Origin: Gemmobacter aquarius
Lineage (GTDB): Bacteria > Pseudomonadota > Alphaproteobacteria > Rhodobacterales > Rhodobacteraceae
DNA length: 64,000 nt
Assembly: GCF_003060865.1 (NCBI RefSeq)
Contig: NZ_CP028920.1
Span: 134,761-198,760, forward strand
Reading direction: 5' to 3'
Notes under the pieces: generated by a model
What the model saw: only the letters and a program-made list of their open reading frames with translations
Told to the model about the DNA's origin: nothing
The model's database searches: none
Position numbers and translations under genes: made by a program
In this document: positions 57,237 through 64,000 of the stretch, piece after piece
Layout: every line of letters starts with the position of its first letter
Position numbering within the stretch: the stretch's first letter is position 1

Positions 57237-57267
57237 GGGCTAATTGCTCTAGCTACTTGAGATGCAA
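57237..57267 (-). promoter_or_regulatory. MerR-type metal-responsive promoter upstream of lnt
   Basis: On the minus strand TTGCAT, then CTCAAGTAGCTAGAGCAAT (19-base spacer with CTC/GAG symmetry), then a weak TAGCCC. A 19-base spacer holding a symmetric AGTAGCTAG-like core is characteristic of PbrR/CadR/ZntR operators. No MerR-family gene is visible in the window. It lies about 30 bases upstream of the lnt ATG. Confidence 0.5.
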
Positions 57268-57473
57268 GGCATGCGTTGCCGGATCACGGCAATGTCAGAG
57301 TGTCGAGACCTGTTGGTCGACTTCCATGGGCCCATCAGAAACCTCGCAAGAAGAACGGCGCAGTGATTGTAGCGCTTTCGGCCCAAACCGTGCTCTGTTG
57401 ACGGCTCTTTGATTTGTCCCGGAGGCAAGAGGACGATACTGCCCATTCCGAAACGTAGGTGAAGGAGTGATCC

Positions 57474-58067
57474 ATGGCCGAGGAACGGATCGGGCGACGG
57501 GCTTTGATGGGCGGAGCAGTCGGGATGGCGGGTCTTGCGGCCCTACCAGCCTTGGCGCAGGACGGCACGACCGAGTTTCAGGCTCCTGTATCCGGCAGCG
57601 TACGGAACAACGTGTCCAGCTTCCGGATGCCTCAGTGGCGGGACTATTTTGAGAATACTAAGGGTGGTGCAATTCTGGCGGACACAAAATCACGCGCACT
57701 GCATTACTGGTCAGAGGATCAGTCGATCTACCGGCTCTATCCCTCGTCCGTCCCCCTGTCCGAGGAACTGACGCGGCTCGGGCGGACCGAGATTGTCCGC
57801 AAGGCTGTGAACCCGCCGTGGCGTCCGACGGCATCCATGCTCGAGCGCAACCCGGACTGGCCGAAGATGGTCGAAGGCGGATCCAAGGACAACCCGCTTG
57901 GTGTCCGCGGATTGTATCTGTCCTGGCCTGCCTATTTGATCCACGGCACCCATGATACCCGGAAGATCGGTCGCAGATCATCGAACGGGTGCATCGGCCT
58001 CTACAACGAGCATGTCATTGAACTTTACGAGCTTGCACAAGTCGGCACTCAGGTGCTGCTGATCTGA
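57474..58067 (+). CDS. L,D-transpeptidase (YkuD family) 1
   Basis: A 197-aa protein with a Tat-like signal (GRRALMGGAVGMAGLAAL) and a YkuD domain ending in HGTHDTRKIGRRSSNGCIGL, the catalytic His/Cys motif. It makes 3-3 cross-links in peptidoglycan or links lipoproteins to it. AAGGAG precedes the ATG. Divergent from lnt. Confidence 0.92.
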   Translation: MAEERIGRRALMGGAVGMAGLAALPALAQDGTTEFQAPVSGSVRNNVSSFRMPQWRDYFENTKGGAILADTKSRALHYWSEDQSIYRLYPSSVPLSEELTRLGRTEIVRKAVNPPWRPTASMLERNPDWPKMVEGGSKDNPLGVRGLYLSWPAYLIHGTHDTRKIGRRSSNGCIGLYNEHVIELYELAQVGTQVLLI

Positions 58068-58399
58068 CGATCAAGGGGCAAGCTGTCGGACCGCTTGGCA
58101 AAAGACCTTTTGCATCCGGCTCAGAGCTTACCGCCTTAGCCCACCGTTCTGCGTGAGAAAGTGAGAGCGTTTCGGCCGCATGAGATGCAAATGTATCGAG
58201 AAAAGCACAGGGCGGTGTTACATCGAAAGGCGCATTAGAGCTGGTGGTCTGTTCTGGGAAAAATTTGTGTCCGGCAGTAAGCGCGACAGTCTTCGTCTTG
58301 CTGTATTGCGGAGGTAACAGTGACTTGACTGGACTTGAGACCAGAAAGCGGTGCCGTTAACGACTAACCCTTCTGGTGTATTCGGGAGGCACTCATATT
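58068..58399. other. Interval between the two L,D-transpeptidase genes
   Basis: 332 bases with no gene, RNA fold or repeat that I recognise. It must hold the promoter of the second transpeptidase; no boxes were clear enough to list. Confidence 0.4.
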
Positions 58400-59380
58400 G
58401 TGAAAGCGAAGCGGATGGTCGATCGACGCGGATTTTTGGTAGGCGCCGCCGCGCTAGTTTCCTCTCCAGTGGTGGCGGGCTCGCATCTTCAAGACCAGTG
58501 GGACGCGTGGGACGCAGAGGTGACACCACTTGGCTATGAACCTACCACAACGAACCCTTGGGGACTTCATCCGCGCCTGTTGCCGACGCGCGTCCAAGCG
58601 CGCACTGGTCTGGTTCCCGGTGACATCCATGTTGATGCGATCGCCCGGTACTTATACCATATTCAACCAGATGGATCAGCTATGCGCTACGGTGTCGCCA
58701 TCGGCCGCGACGGACTTTACGAACCTGGAACCTACACGATCAGGCGCAAGGCGAAGTGGCCCAACTGGACACCAACCGCGTCGATGATTGCGCGGGAACC
58801 AGAGATCTACGCCAAGTTCGCTGACGGGATGGCACCGGGTCCAGGCAATGCCTTGGGATCACGCGCACTTTATCTCTACCTGGGCGAAAGGGATACGTAT
58901 TTGCGCATTCATGGAACCCCACTCCCGCGGTCTATCGGCAGCCGGGCAAGCTCAGGTTGCGTCCGCATGGTAATGCCACACATCAATGATCTTTACGATC
59001 AGGTCCAAACTGGTGTGACAGCCCACTTTATCCAGCTGAAGAAGGCGATAGGGTCACCACCGCATGACCCTTCCGCTTGGCCGCGCGTTCCATGGTCAAC
59101 ACTACAACATGGACACGCTCGACCGAAAGTGGACGTTTGTTCGTATCGCGACTATTGGCTCAGCCCGTTACTTCGGATTGAACAGCAGCCTGTGTGCAGA
59201 TTGGGCGCCCCGCGACGGTTCGCAGTGGCAGCATTGTCGTCTCGACCGGCCCGACGTAGCGGTACCAGTAGCAACCGTCCTCTGGCCTCAAAAGCACTTC
59301 CTGAAGATTCTGGTAAGGTGCGGCAATCGCCCCAACCCCTTCCGGCATTCTTTGAGAAACCCTGTTTCCTTGTCGATTGA
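58400..59380 (+). CDS. L,D-transpeptidase (YkuD family) 2 with anomalous C-terminus
   Basis: From GTG 58400 after GGGAGG; MVDRRGFLVGAAALVSS is a Tat signal. The YkuD domain carries HGTPLPRSIGSRASSGCVRM with catalytic Cys. After about residue 215 (HFIQLKKAIGSPP) the last 110 residues are Arg/Ser/Pro-rich and antisense to a lipoprotein gene, so they are probably not natural: a frameshift has likely destroyed the stop. Domain call is sure, the end is not. Confidence 0.8.
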   Translation: MKAKRMVDRRGFLVGAAALVSSPVVAGSHLQDQWDAWDAEVTPLGYEPTTTNPWGLHPRLLPTRVQARTGLVPGDIHVDAIARYLYHIQPDGSAMRYGVAIGRDGLYEPGTYTIRRKAKWPNWTPTASMIAREPEIYAKFADGMAPGPGNALGSRALYLYLGERDTYLRIHGTPLPRSIGSRASSGCVRMVMPHINDLYDQVQTGVTAHFIQLKKAIGSPPHDPSAWPRVPWSTLQHGHARPKVDVCSYRDYWLSPLLRIEQQPVCRLGAPRRFAVAALSSRPARRSGTSSNRPLASKALPEDSGKVRQSPQPLPAFFEKPCFLVD

Positions 59381-59461
59381 CTGACTGGCCGGAACTGAGC
59401 AGGCACCCACAATTAAGCAGCACCCAAGTCGCACAAGAATTAGCGTCGATCTGCCTAACAT
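59160..59461 (-). pseudogene. Small lipoprotein with a frameshift
   Basis: ATG 59461 has AGGGG upstream and opens MLGRSTLILVRLGCCLIVGACSVP-type sequence (20-residue limit: the signal ends in lipobox VGAC). A neighbouring frame then reads PYQNLQEVLLRPEDGCYWYR and LRTVAGRPICTQAAV to a stop at 59160. One indel around 59350-59395 joins them. The second part resembles small conserved lipoproteins of Rhodobacteraceae as I remember them. Antisense to the end of the transpeptidase frame. Confidence 0.55.
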
Positions 59462-59814
59462 AAAAATTCCCCTTGCTCGGGCTGAACGCCACCTCAGACC
59501 GTGCGGAAGTAAACAAGCCAGCGATGGAGCGCTAAAGTCGTCCCATGCTTGCCCCAGAGAGCAGTTCGGACGACAATCTCTGACGGCACGGATACACCCA
59601 CTTATGGATCGAGGTTCAAGTCTTGTCGGCGAACTGCGCGCGCGGTTCACTCAAATGTGTACCATGATCGTCTTGATTCCTGCCCTGCATGGAAGCGGGA
59701 GGCAAGAACCTGCTTGCTGCTCAGGTTGCTTGAGGTGTTAGCGAACTCTCAGGCTTATCGCGTCGAATGTCGGGCGATGGTGTCAATTCATTTGTCGAAA
59801 AGAGAGCAGGACCC
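59462..59814. other. Interval between lipoprotein and ccdA
   Basis: About 350 bases without a gene that I can support. Short open frames here have no family signature. Confidence 0.4.
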
Positions 59815-60474
59815 GTGTTTGAAATTTCTGGCGTTGGAGTCCTCGCGGCCTTTTTGGGAGGGCTCTGTCTTCCTGTCCCCGTGCGTGCTGCCGCTGGCGC
59901 CCGGTTATGTGTCCTACATAGCAGGGCAACCGGGCCAGAGTGCGCACGGTGTCGTGCAGATGAAAACTCGCCTGAATCGCCTGCTCTTGAGCCTTTATTT
60001 CGTTATGGGTTTCTCGACAGTATTTATTTCCTTGGGCGCTGGTGCCAGCCTTCTCGGTGGCTTGCTTTTGCAATGGAAATACGAGCTCGGCATTGTCGGC
60101 GGTGCGCTTATCATCGTGTTTGGATTGGTCATGACCGGGCTTATACGGCCGGGCATCCTGCTCCGTGACACGCGATTCACATTTGATGCAAAAGGCGGAA
60201 ACCCTCTTGGCGCCTATTTGCTTGGGCTCGCGTTTGCTTTTGGCTGGACGCCTTGCATTGGGCAGTTTTAGGGTCGATCTTGACGGTGAGTGCGGCTTCG
60301 GGGGCAGATGGCGTGGCCCTTTTGACAGTGTACTCGGTCGGCCTTGGTGTTCCGTTCCTGTTGCTCGCCGCATTTACGAATGAACTGGCCGCACGCATCA
60401 GGCGACTTGGTCGTGCAAGCCTCTGGCTTCATCGGGTAGCGGGCGTTGTCATGATCGCTATGGTATCGCTGTAA
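59815..60474 (+). pseudogene. ccdA: Cytochrome c biogenesis protein CcdA with several frameshifts
   Basis: From GTG 59815 (AGCAGGA upstream): FEISGVGVLAAFLGGL in one frame, then FLSPCVLPLAPGYVSYIAGQ in another after about 59870, then FAFGWTPCIG and, after one missing C near 60265, VLGSILTVSAASGADGVALL in a third. Both redox Cys (PCVLP and TPCIG) are present. CcdA carries reductant across the membrane for cytochrome c and thioredoxin-like proteins such as the TlpA nearby. At least two breaks would abolish it as written. Confidence 0.85.
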
Positions 60475-60546
60475 TGACCGGGCAGATCACGGATATTGCT
60501 TTCTGGTTGCTAGAGACATTCCTGTTTGGGAACGATCGGCTGAGGG

Positions 60547-61857
60547 TCAGCCCAAAAGCACGGTCGACAGCAGGTTCACGTTCAGCACGATAATCACGGC
60601 CGCAATCAACCAACAGAGGCCGGTCAGCCAGCGGGGTGCGACCAGTTCGCCATCTTGGCGCGGCTGGCTGTGAACATCACCAAGGGCACTATGGCGAAGG
60701 GAAGCTGGAATGACAGCACCACCTGACTCAGGATCAAAAGCTCACCCACACCACCGCTGCCGTAGAGCAGGATCACGAAGATCGCTGGGATGATGGCAAG
60801 GCCCCGGGTAATCAGCCGCCGCGCCCAAGGGGCGATGCGCAGGTTGATGAACCTTCCATCACGATCTGTCCGGCCATGGTGGCGGTGACAGTAGAGTTCA
60901 GCCCCGCGCAGAGGAGTGCCACACCGAACAGGACCGGCGCGAGCGACGAGCCGAGCAAGGGCTCCAGCAACAGATGCGCCTTGTCAATTTCGGCTACGTC
61001 GTTTTGCCCCACGGTGTAGAAGCAGCAGCGGCCAGGATCAGGATCGATGCATTGATCGTCAGGCGAACATCAGTGCGATGGTGCTGTCCCAAGTCGCCAA
61101 CCTCAGCGCCTCGCGCTTCGAGGGCAGATCAAGCCCGAAGGCGCGAGTCTGCACGATCCCCGAATGCAGGTATAGTTATGCGGCATTACCGTCGCCCCGA
61201 TAATGCCAAGAGCGAGGTAGAGCATCGTCGGTTGTTGAAATTCGCGGCTTGGGGCAAAGCCTGCGATGACCTCGCCCCAGACTGGGTCGGCCTGAGCAAT
61301 CAACACGACAAACAGGCCGCGATCAGCGCCATCAGCGAGATGATCAGCGCCTCGATCCAGCGGAACCCCTTGTTCTGCAGCCAAGGATCAGGAACACGTC
61401 GGCGGCTGTGATGAAGATGCCGATCTCGAGCGGGATGCCGAAGAGCAGGTTGAGGCCGATGGCCGTGCCGATCACCTCGGCAGGTCTGTGGCGATGATGG
61501 CCAGTTCGGCAAAGATCCAGAGCGGGACGGACATCCATTTCGGGAAAGCATCGCGGCAGGCCTGCGCCAGATCGCGGCCCGAGGCGACAGCCAGCCGCGC
61601 GCAGAGAGACTGCAGAGGATCGCCATGATGTTCGACAGAAGCGCGACGAACAAGAGCGTGTAACCGAACGCCGCGCCACCGGCGAGCGAGGTCGCCCAGT
61701 TGCCGGGGTCCATATAGCCCACTGCCACCAGATAACCGGGACGATGAAGGCGAGGAACCGGCGGAACCGGCTGGTGCCACCGTTCCCGACGCGATGGTGC
61801 GGAAGACTTCGGAAAGGGAGGGAGTCTCGCTTTCCTGCCGCAGGCATTGGTCGTCAT
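60547..61857 (-). pseudogene. mntH: Nramp-type Mn2+/Fe2+ transporter MntH, many frameshifts
   Basis: Pieces in all three minus frames assemble into one Nramp protein: [35 protein letters not shown], [35 protein letters not shown], [20 protein letters not shown], and an end in NVNLLSTVLLG with TGA at 60547. The frame changes about ten times, mostly by loss of one base in a doublet or triplet (for example GGTTC for GGTTTC near 60855). Start probably ATG 61857. Divergent from mntR. Confidence 0.88.
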
Positions 61858-61907
61858 GGCTCTTGGCACTCCTGGCTGATCGCGCCCGACAAGACGCGGC
61901 GCATAAA

Positions 61908-61949
61908 GTTAGACAATGCTAACATTCTGCCCCGCGCTTTACTTGTCAA
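61908..61949 (-). promoter_or_regulatory. mntH promoter with inverted-repeat operator
   Basis: A perfect -35 TTGACA (61944-61949, minus) is followed by an inverted repeat GTTAG, 6 bases, CTAAC (61908-61923) over the expected -10/start region. Between divergent mntH and mntR, this is the likely Mn-responsive operator. Confidence 0.6.
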
Positions 61950-61974
61950 TCCATCCCGTGCGAGACTATTCACA

Positions 61975-62420
61975 TGACAGAGTTCGATCCTGCACCCCAA
62001 CCCACAACGGATGACCGGCCCGCGGACTGCGCGCCGGGGCGTTTCAGGGTGTTCGCGAAGCCCGGCGCAATGAACTAGCCGAGGACTATGTCGAACTGAT
62101 CGCCGAACTGATCCACCACACGGCGAAGCGCGCCCGTAGACATCGCCGCCCGGCTTGGTGTGAAGGTGCCGACAGTGAGCAAGACGCTCGACCGTCTGGC
62201 GGGAGGGACTGATCACCCGCGCGAAGTATCGCTCGGTGTTTTTGACGGACACAGGCCGTGCGCTCGCGAAGGAATGTCGGCGGCGGCACGAGATCGTGCT
62301 ACGCTTCTCATCAGTCTGGGCCTTGATCCCGAGACAGCGGAACGCGATGCCGAAGGCATCGAGCACCATGTCAGCGAGCGAACGCTGGCCCTGTTTTCAG
62401 CCTTCGCCAACCGGTCCTGA
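61975..62420 (+). pseudogene. mntR: Mn-responsive regulator MntR (DtxR family) with frameshifts
   Basis: ATG 61975 reads MTEFDPAPQPTTDDRP; later frames give NELAEDYVELIAELI, IAARLGVKVPTVSKTLDRLA (winged helix), LITRAKYRSVFLTDTGRALA and DAEGIEHHVSERTLALFSAF, an MntR/DtxR layout, to a stop at 62420. At least three indels lie between. MntR represses mntH when Mn2+ is sufficient. Confidence 0.83.
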
Positions 62421-62426
62421 AGGCCT

Positions 62427-63086
62427 TCAGCTATTCTCGACCGCAAACCGCACATCGGCGATGAGGCTGTCGGCGCTGAAATTCTCCAGCCGTTTGCCAT
62501 TAAGGAAGAAGGTTGGCGTTTGGCGGATAGCCAAGGCTTCCACGTCGGCCGCATCCTGATTCAGGATACCAGTGATGCCCGGGAAGAACTGGTCCGTCTC
62601 GGCCTTTTCAAGATCGAGGCCTGCAGCCCCGGCAATCTCCCAGGCGACATCCATCTCGGGCGAGCCATGGACAGCCCAGCCTGGTTGCTGTTCCAGCAGC
62701 GCATCCAGCACCGGCTCGAACTTGTCTTGCATCCGCGCAGCCTCGAGGATGCGCACTGCCTCGTCCGAGCCTTCATGGAAAACGGTGTAGCGCAGCACCA
62801 CCCGGACCTGCGTCGGGAACTGCCGCCGGATTTCCTGCACCACGGGGTGGTATGCACGGCAGGCCTCGCAGGAGGGATCGAAGAATTCAACCAGTGTGAC
62901 GGCGGCATCGGCGGGGCCGAAGCTAGGGGAGTAGTCACGGACCAAGAGGGCCTGATCCTCGGTTGGCGTGGCGGCGGCCGCCGCTTCTGCCTCGGCGTCG
63001 CGGCGCTGTTTCAGCACGAAGGCGCCACCCGCGAAGGCAGCAACACCAAGTGCGGAGGCTCCAAGGATAAGGGTGCGGCGGTTCAT
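62427..63086 (-). CDS. DsbA-family thiol:disulfide protein
   Basis: A 219-aa exported protein (signal MNRRTLILGASALGVAAFAG) with thioredoxin-like site FFDPSCEACRAYHP (CEAC) and cis-Pro in IRQTPTFFLNGK. Likely oxidase or isomerase partner of the DsbB encoded upstream, with ATGA overlap. Confidence 0.92.
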   Translation of the reverse strand: MNRRTLILGASALGVAAFAGGAFVLKQRRDAEAEAAAAATPTEDQALLVRDYSPSFGPADAAVTLVEFFDPSCEACRAYHPVVQEIRRQFPTQVRVVLRYTVFHEGSDEAVRILEAARMQDKFEPVLDALLEQQPGWAVHGSPEMDVAWEIAGAAGLDLEKAETDQFFPGITGILNQDAADVEALAIRQTPTFFLNGKRLENFSADSLIADVRFAVENS

Positions 63087-63520
63087 GTGCGGTGTCCTTT
63101 CGGCAGGATGAGACAGGCAAGGATCGCCGCAAAGGCGACCGCTGAGAGATAGGGGATCGGCAGGCCAAGGATCATCTGCGCCTCACCGGTGCAGGAGGGG
63201 CCATTTTCAGTGCATGGCACGATCGGTGCGGGCAGGATCCCTGCGTACAGGCCCGAATGCCATGCCGCAAGTGCGAGCCCGGCGAAAGCCAACGGCAAGC
63301 CATAGGTGCGCGCCATCCCGTCTCCCCGCCAGAGCGACAGGCCAAGGATCGGCACCAAGGGGAACATGGCGATACGCTGATACCAGCAGAGCGTGCAGGG
63401 CATCTGACCAAGCACCTCTCCGATGAAGAGCGCACCAAGCGTGGCCGCCAGTGCGATCAGGAAAGCGACGGTCAAGGAAAGGTCGTCACGCGACAGGCTC
63501 TGCGGGTCAGCTTTGGTCAA
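63083..63520 (-). CDS. dsbB: Disulfide bond formation protein DsbB-like
   Basis: A 145-aa four-span membrane protein. CTLCWYQR and PCTENGPSC hold the two Cys pairs. I choose a TTG start at 63520: AAGGAG lies exactly 7 bases before it, and it begins within the lspA end (14-base overlap). An ATG at 63562 would overlap lspA further and lacks a ribosome site. It reoxidises DsbA using quinone. Confidence 0.9.
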   Translation of the reverse strand: MTKADPQSLSRDDLSLTVAFLIALAATLGALFIGEVLGQMPCTLCWYQRIAMFPLVPILGLSLWRGDGMARTYGLPLAFAGLALAAWHSGLYAGILPAPIVPCTENGPSCTGEAQMILGLPIPYLSAVAFAAILACLILPKGHRT

Positions 63521-63992
63521 GAACCGGCTCCTTGCGGCGACGAAGGGGAAGCGAGGCGGCAAGGATCAGGACCGTGCCGAGAGTGATCGCAATATCGGCG
63601 ACGTTGAACGTGGGCCAGTGCCAGTCACGCCAATAGAAATCAAGGAAATCAGTCACGGCACCCTGCCGAAGCCGGTCGATGATGTTGCCAAGCGCCCCGC
63701 CCACGACCAGTGCAAAGCCTGCCCTTTCCAAAGCAGGTTGCGCCCGGAATGCCATGACGGCGAAGGCGATGGTCAGTGCGCCCGTCAGCGCAGCCATCAG
63801 AAGGGGCTTACCCGCCATGAACCCGCCCATCATGCCAAAGCTCGCGCCGGTATTGAACCCGAGGGAAAGGTTGAGGCCCGGCAGGACCGGGACCGCAGTC
63901 CCCTGCGACAGCAGCGACAGCGCTGCGGTCTTGGTCAACTGGTCTGCCACCACTGCGGCAGCAATCAGCGAAGTCAGCATCACCCTGGTCAT
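63507..63992 (-). CDS. lspA: Signal peptidase II LspA
   Basis: A 161-aa inner-membrane aspartic protease that cleaves lipoprotein signals. VGGALGNIIDRLRQGAVTDFLDF (first Asp) and FNVADIAITLG (second Asp) are the catalytic motifs; four membrane spans. It is usually a chromosomal housekeeping gene; copies near metal-resistance genes are well known on plasmids. Confidence 0.94.
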   Translation of the reverse strand: MTRVMLTSLIAAAVVADQLTKTAALSLLSQGTAVPVLPGLNLSLGFNTGASFGMMGGFMAGKPLLMAALTGALTIAFAVMAFRAQPALERAGFALVVGGALGNIIDRLRQGAVTDFLDFYWRDWHWPTFNVADIAITLGTVLILAASLPLRRRKEPVLDQS

Positions 63993-64000
63993 TCTACGGC

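Overview
The window looks like part of a large plasmid or chromid from a Rhodobacteraceae-type alphaproteobacterium. The evidence is a repABC replicon with its counter-transcribed RNA and parS-like palindromes, high-GC coding, long runs of genes joined by 4-bp ATGA start/stop overlaps, the oxygen-dependent cobalamin pathway, and a Zur regulon rich in COG0523 GTPases. No tRNA, rRNA or CRISPR array was seen.

Layout. (1) 1-9.3 kb is the replicon: a ParD antitoxin start, a small conserved unknown, a large ParB-like protein, repC-repB-repA (all minus), a serine recombinase and a divergent RHE_PE00001/DUF1612-type protein. (2) 9.4-12.5 kb is a thiamine salvage operon (thiM-thiE-thiD-SDR, minus) behind a TPP riboswitch, followed by a DMT-family permease. 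(3) 13.7-22.97 kb is a zinc-starvation regulon built around two identical Zur boxes. It holds three COG0523 GTPases, a HisI paralogue that has lost a zinc ligand, a Fur/Zur regulator, a 32-aa membrane microprotein, znuCBA, a WD40-like protein, two small unknowns (one looks like a CobW domain without its P-loop) and a DUF1826 protein. (4) 23-45.5 kb is corrinoid uptake and B12 synthesis under three cobalamin riboswitches: DUF1636-btuD-btuF-btuC; cobF-A-B-M-E-L-(K antisense)-J-I-H-G-N-W-DUF1636; cobO-cobQ; and cobC-pduX-bluB. (5) 46.1-47.5 kb is a complete ISKra4-like insertion sequence that has truncated the neighbouring gene. (6) 47.5-57.3 kb is a copper and envelope-stress region: two DUF411 proteins, a Met-rich multicopper oxidase, a TlpA-like thioredoxin, two SCO proteins, a PCuAC chaperone, an M23 peptidase, and lnt behind a probable MerR-type operator. 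(7) 57.4-64 kb carries two L,D-transpeptidases, a lipoprotein, ccdA, mntH/mntR, dsbA-dsbB and lspA.

The genes form metal- and cofactor-responsive modules. Zur controls zinc import and zinc-sparing replacements. B12 riboswitches control corrinoid import and synthesis, and TPP controls thiamine salvage. Metal-responsive elements probably control the copper/envelope and manganese genes. Several genes are broken by single-base indels, mostly in short homopolymers: znuC, cobQ, cobC, one DUF411 gene, a lipoprotein gene, ccdA, mntH and mntR. The damage is densest at 59.2-62.4 kb. Because the reading frames on both sides are well conserved, either residual sequencing error or very recent decay is likely. 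Not in this window are cobS/cobT, cobP/cobU/cobV and cbiB/cobD, so B12 synthesis must be completed elsewhere.
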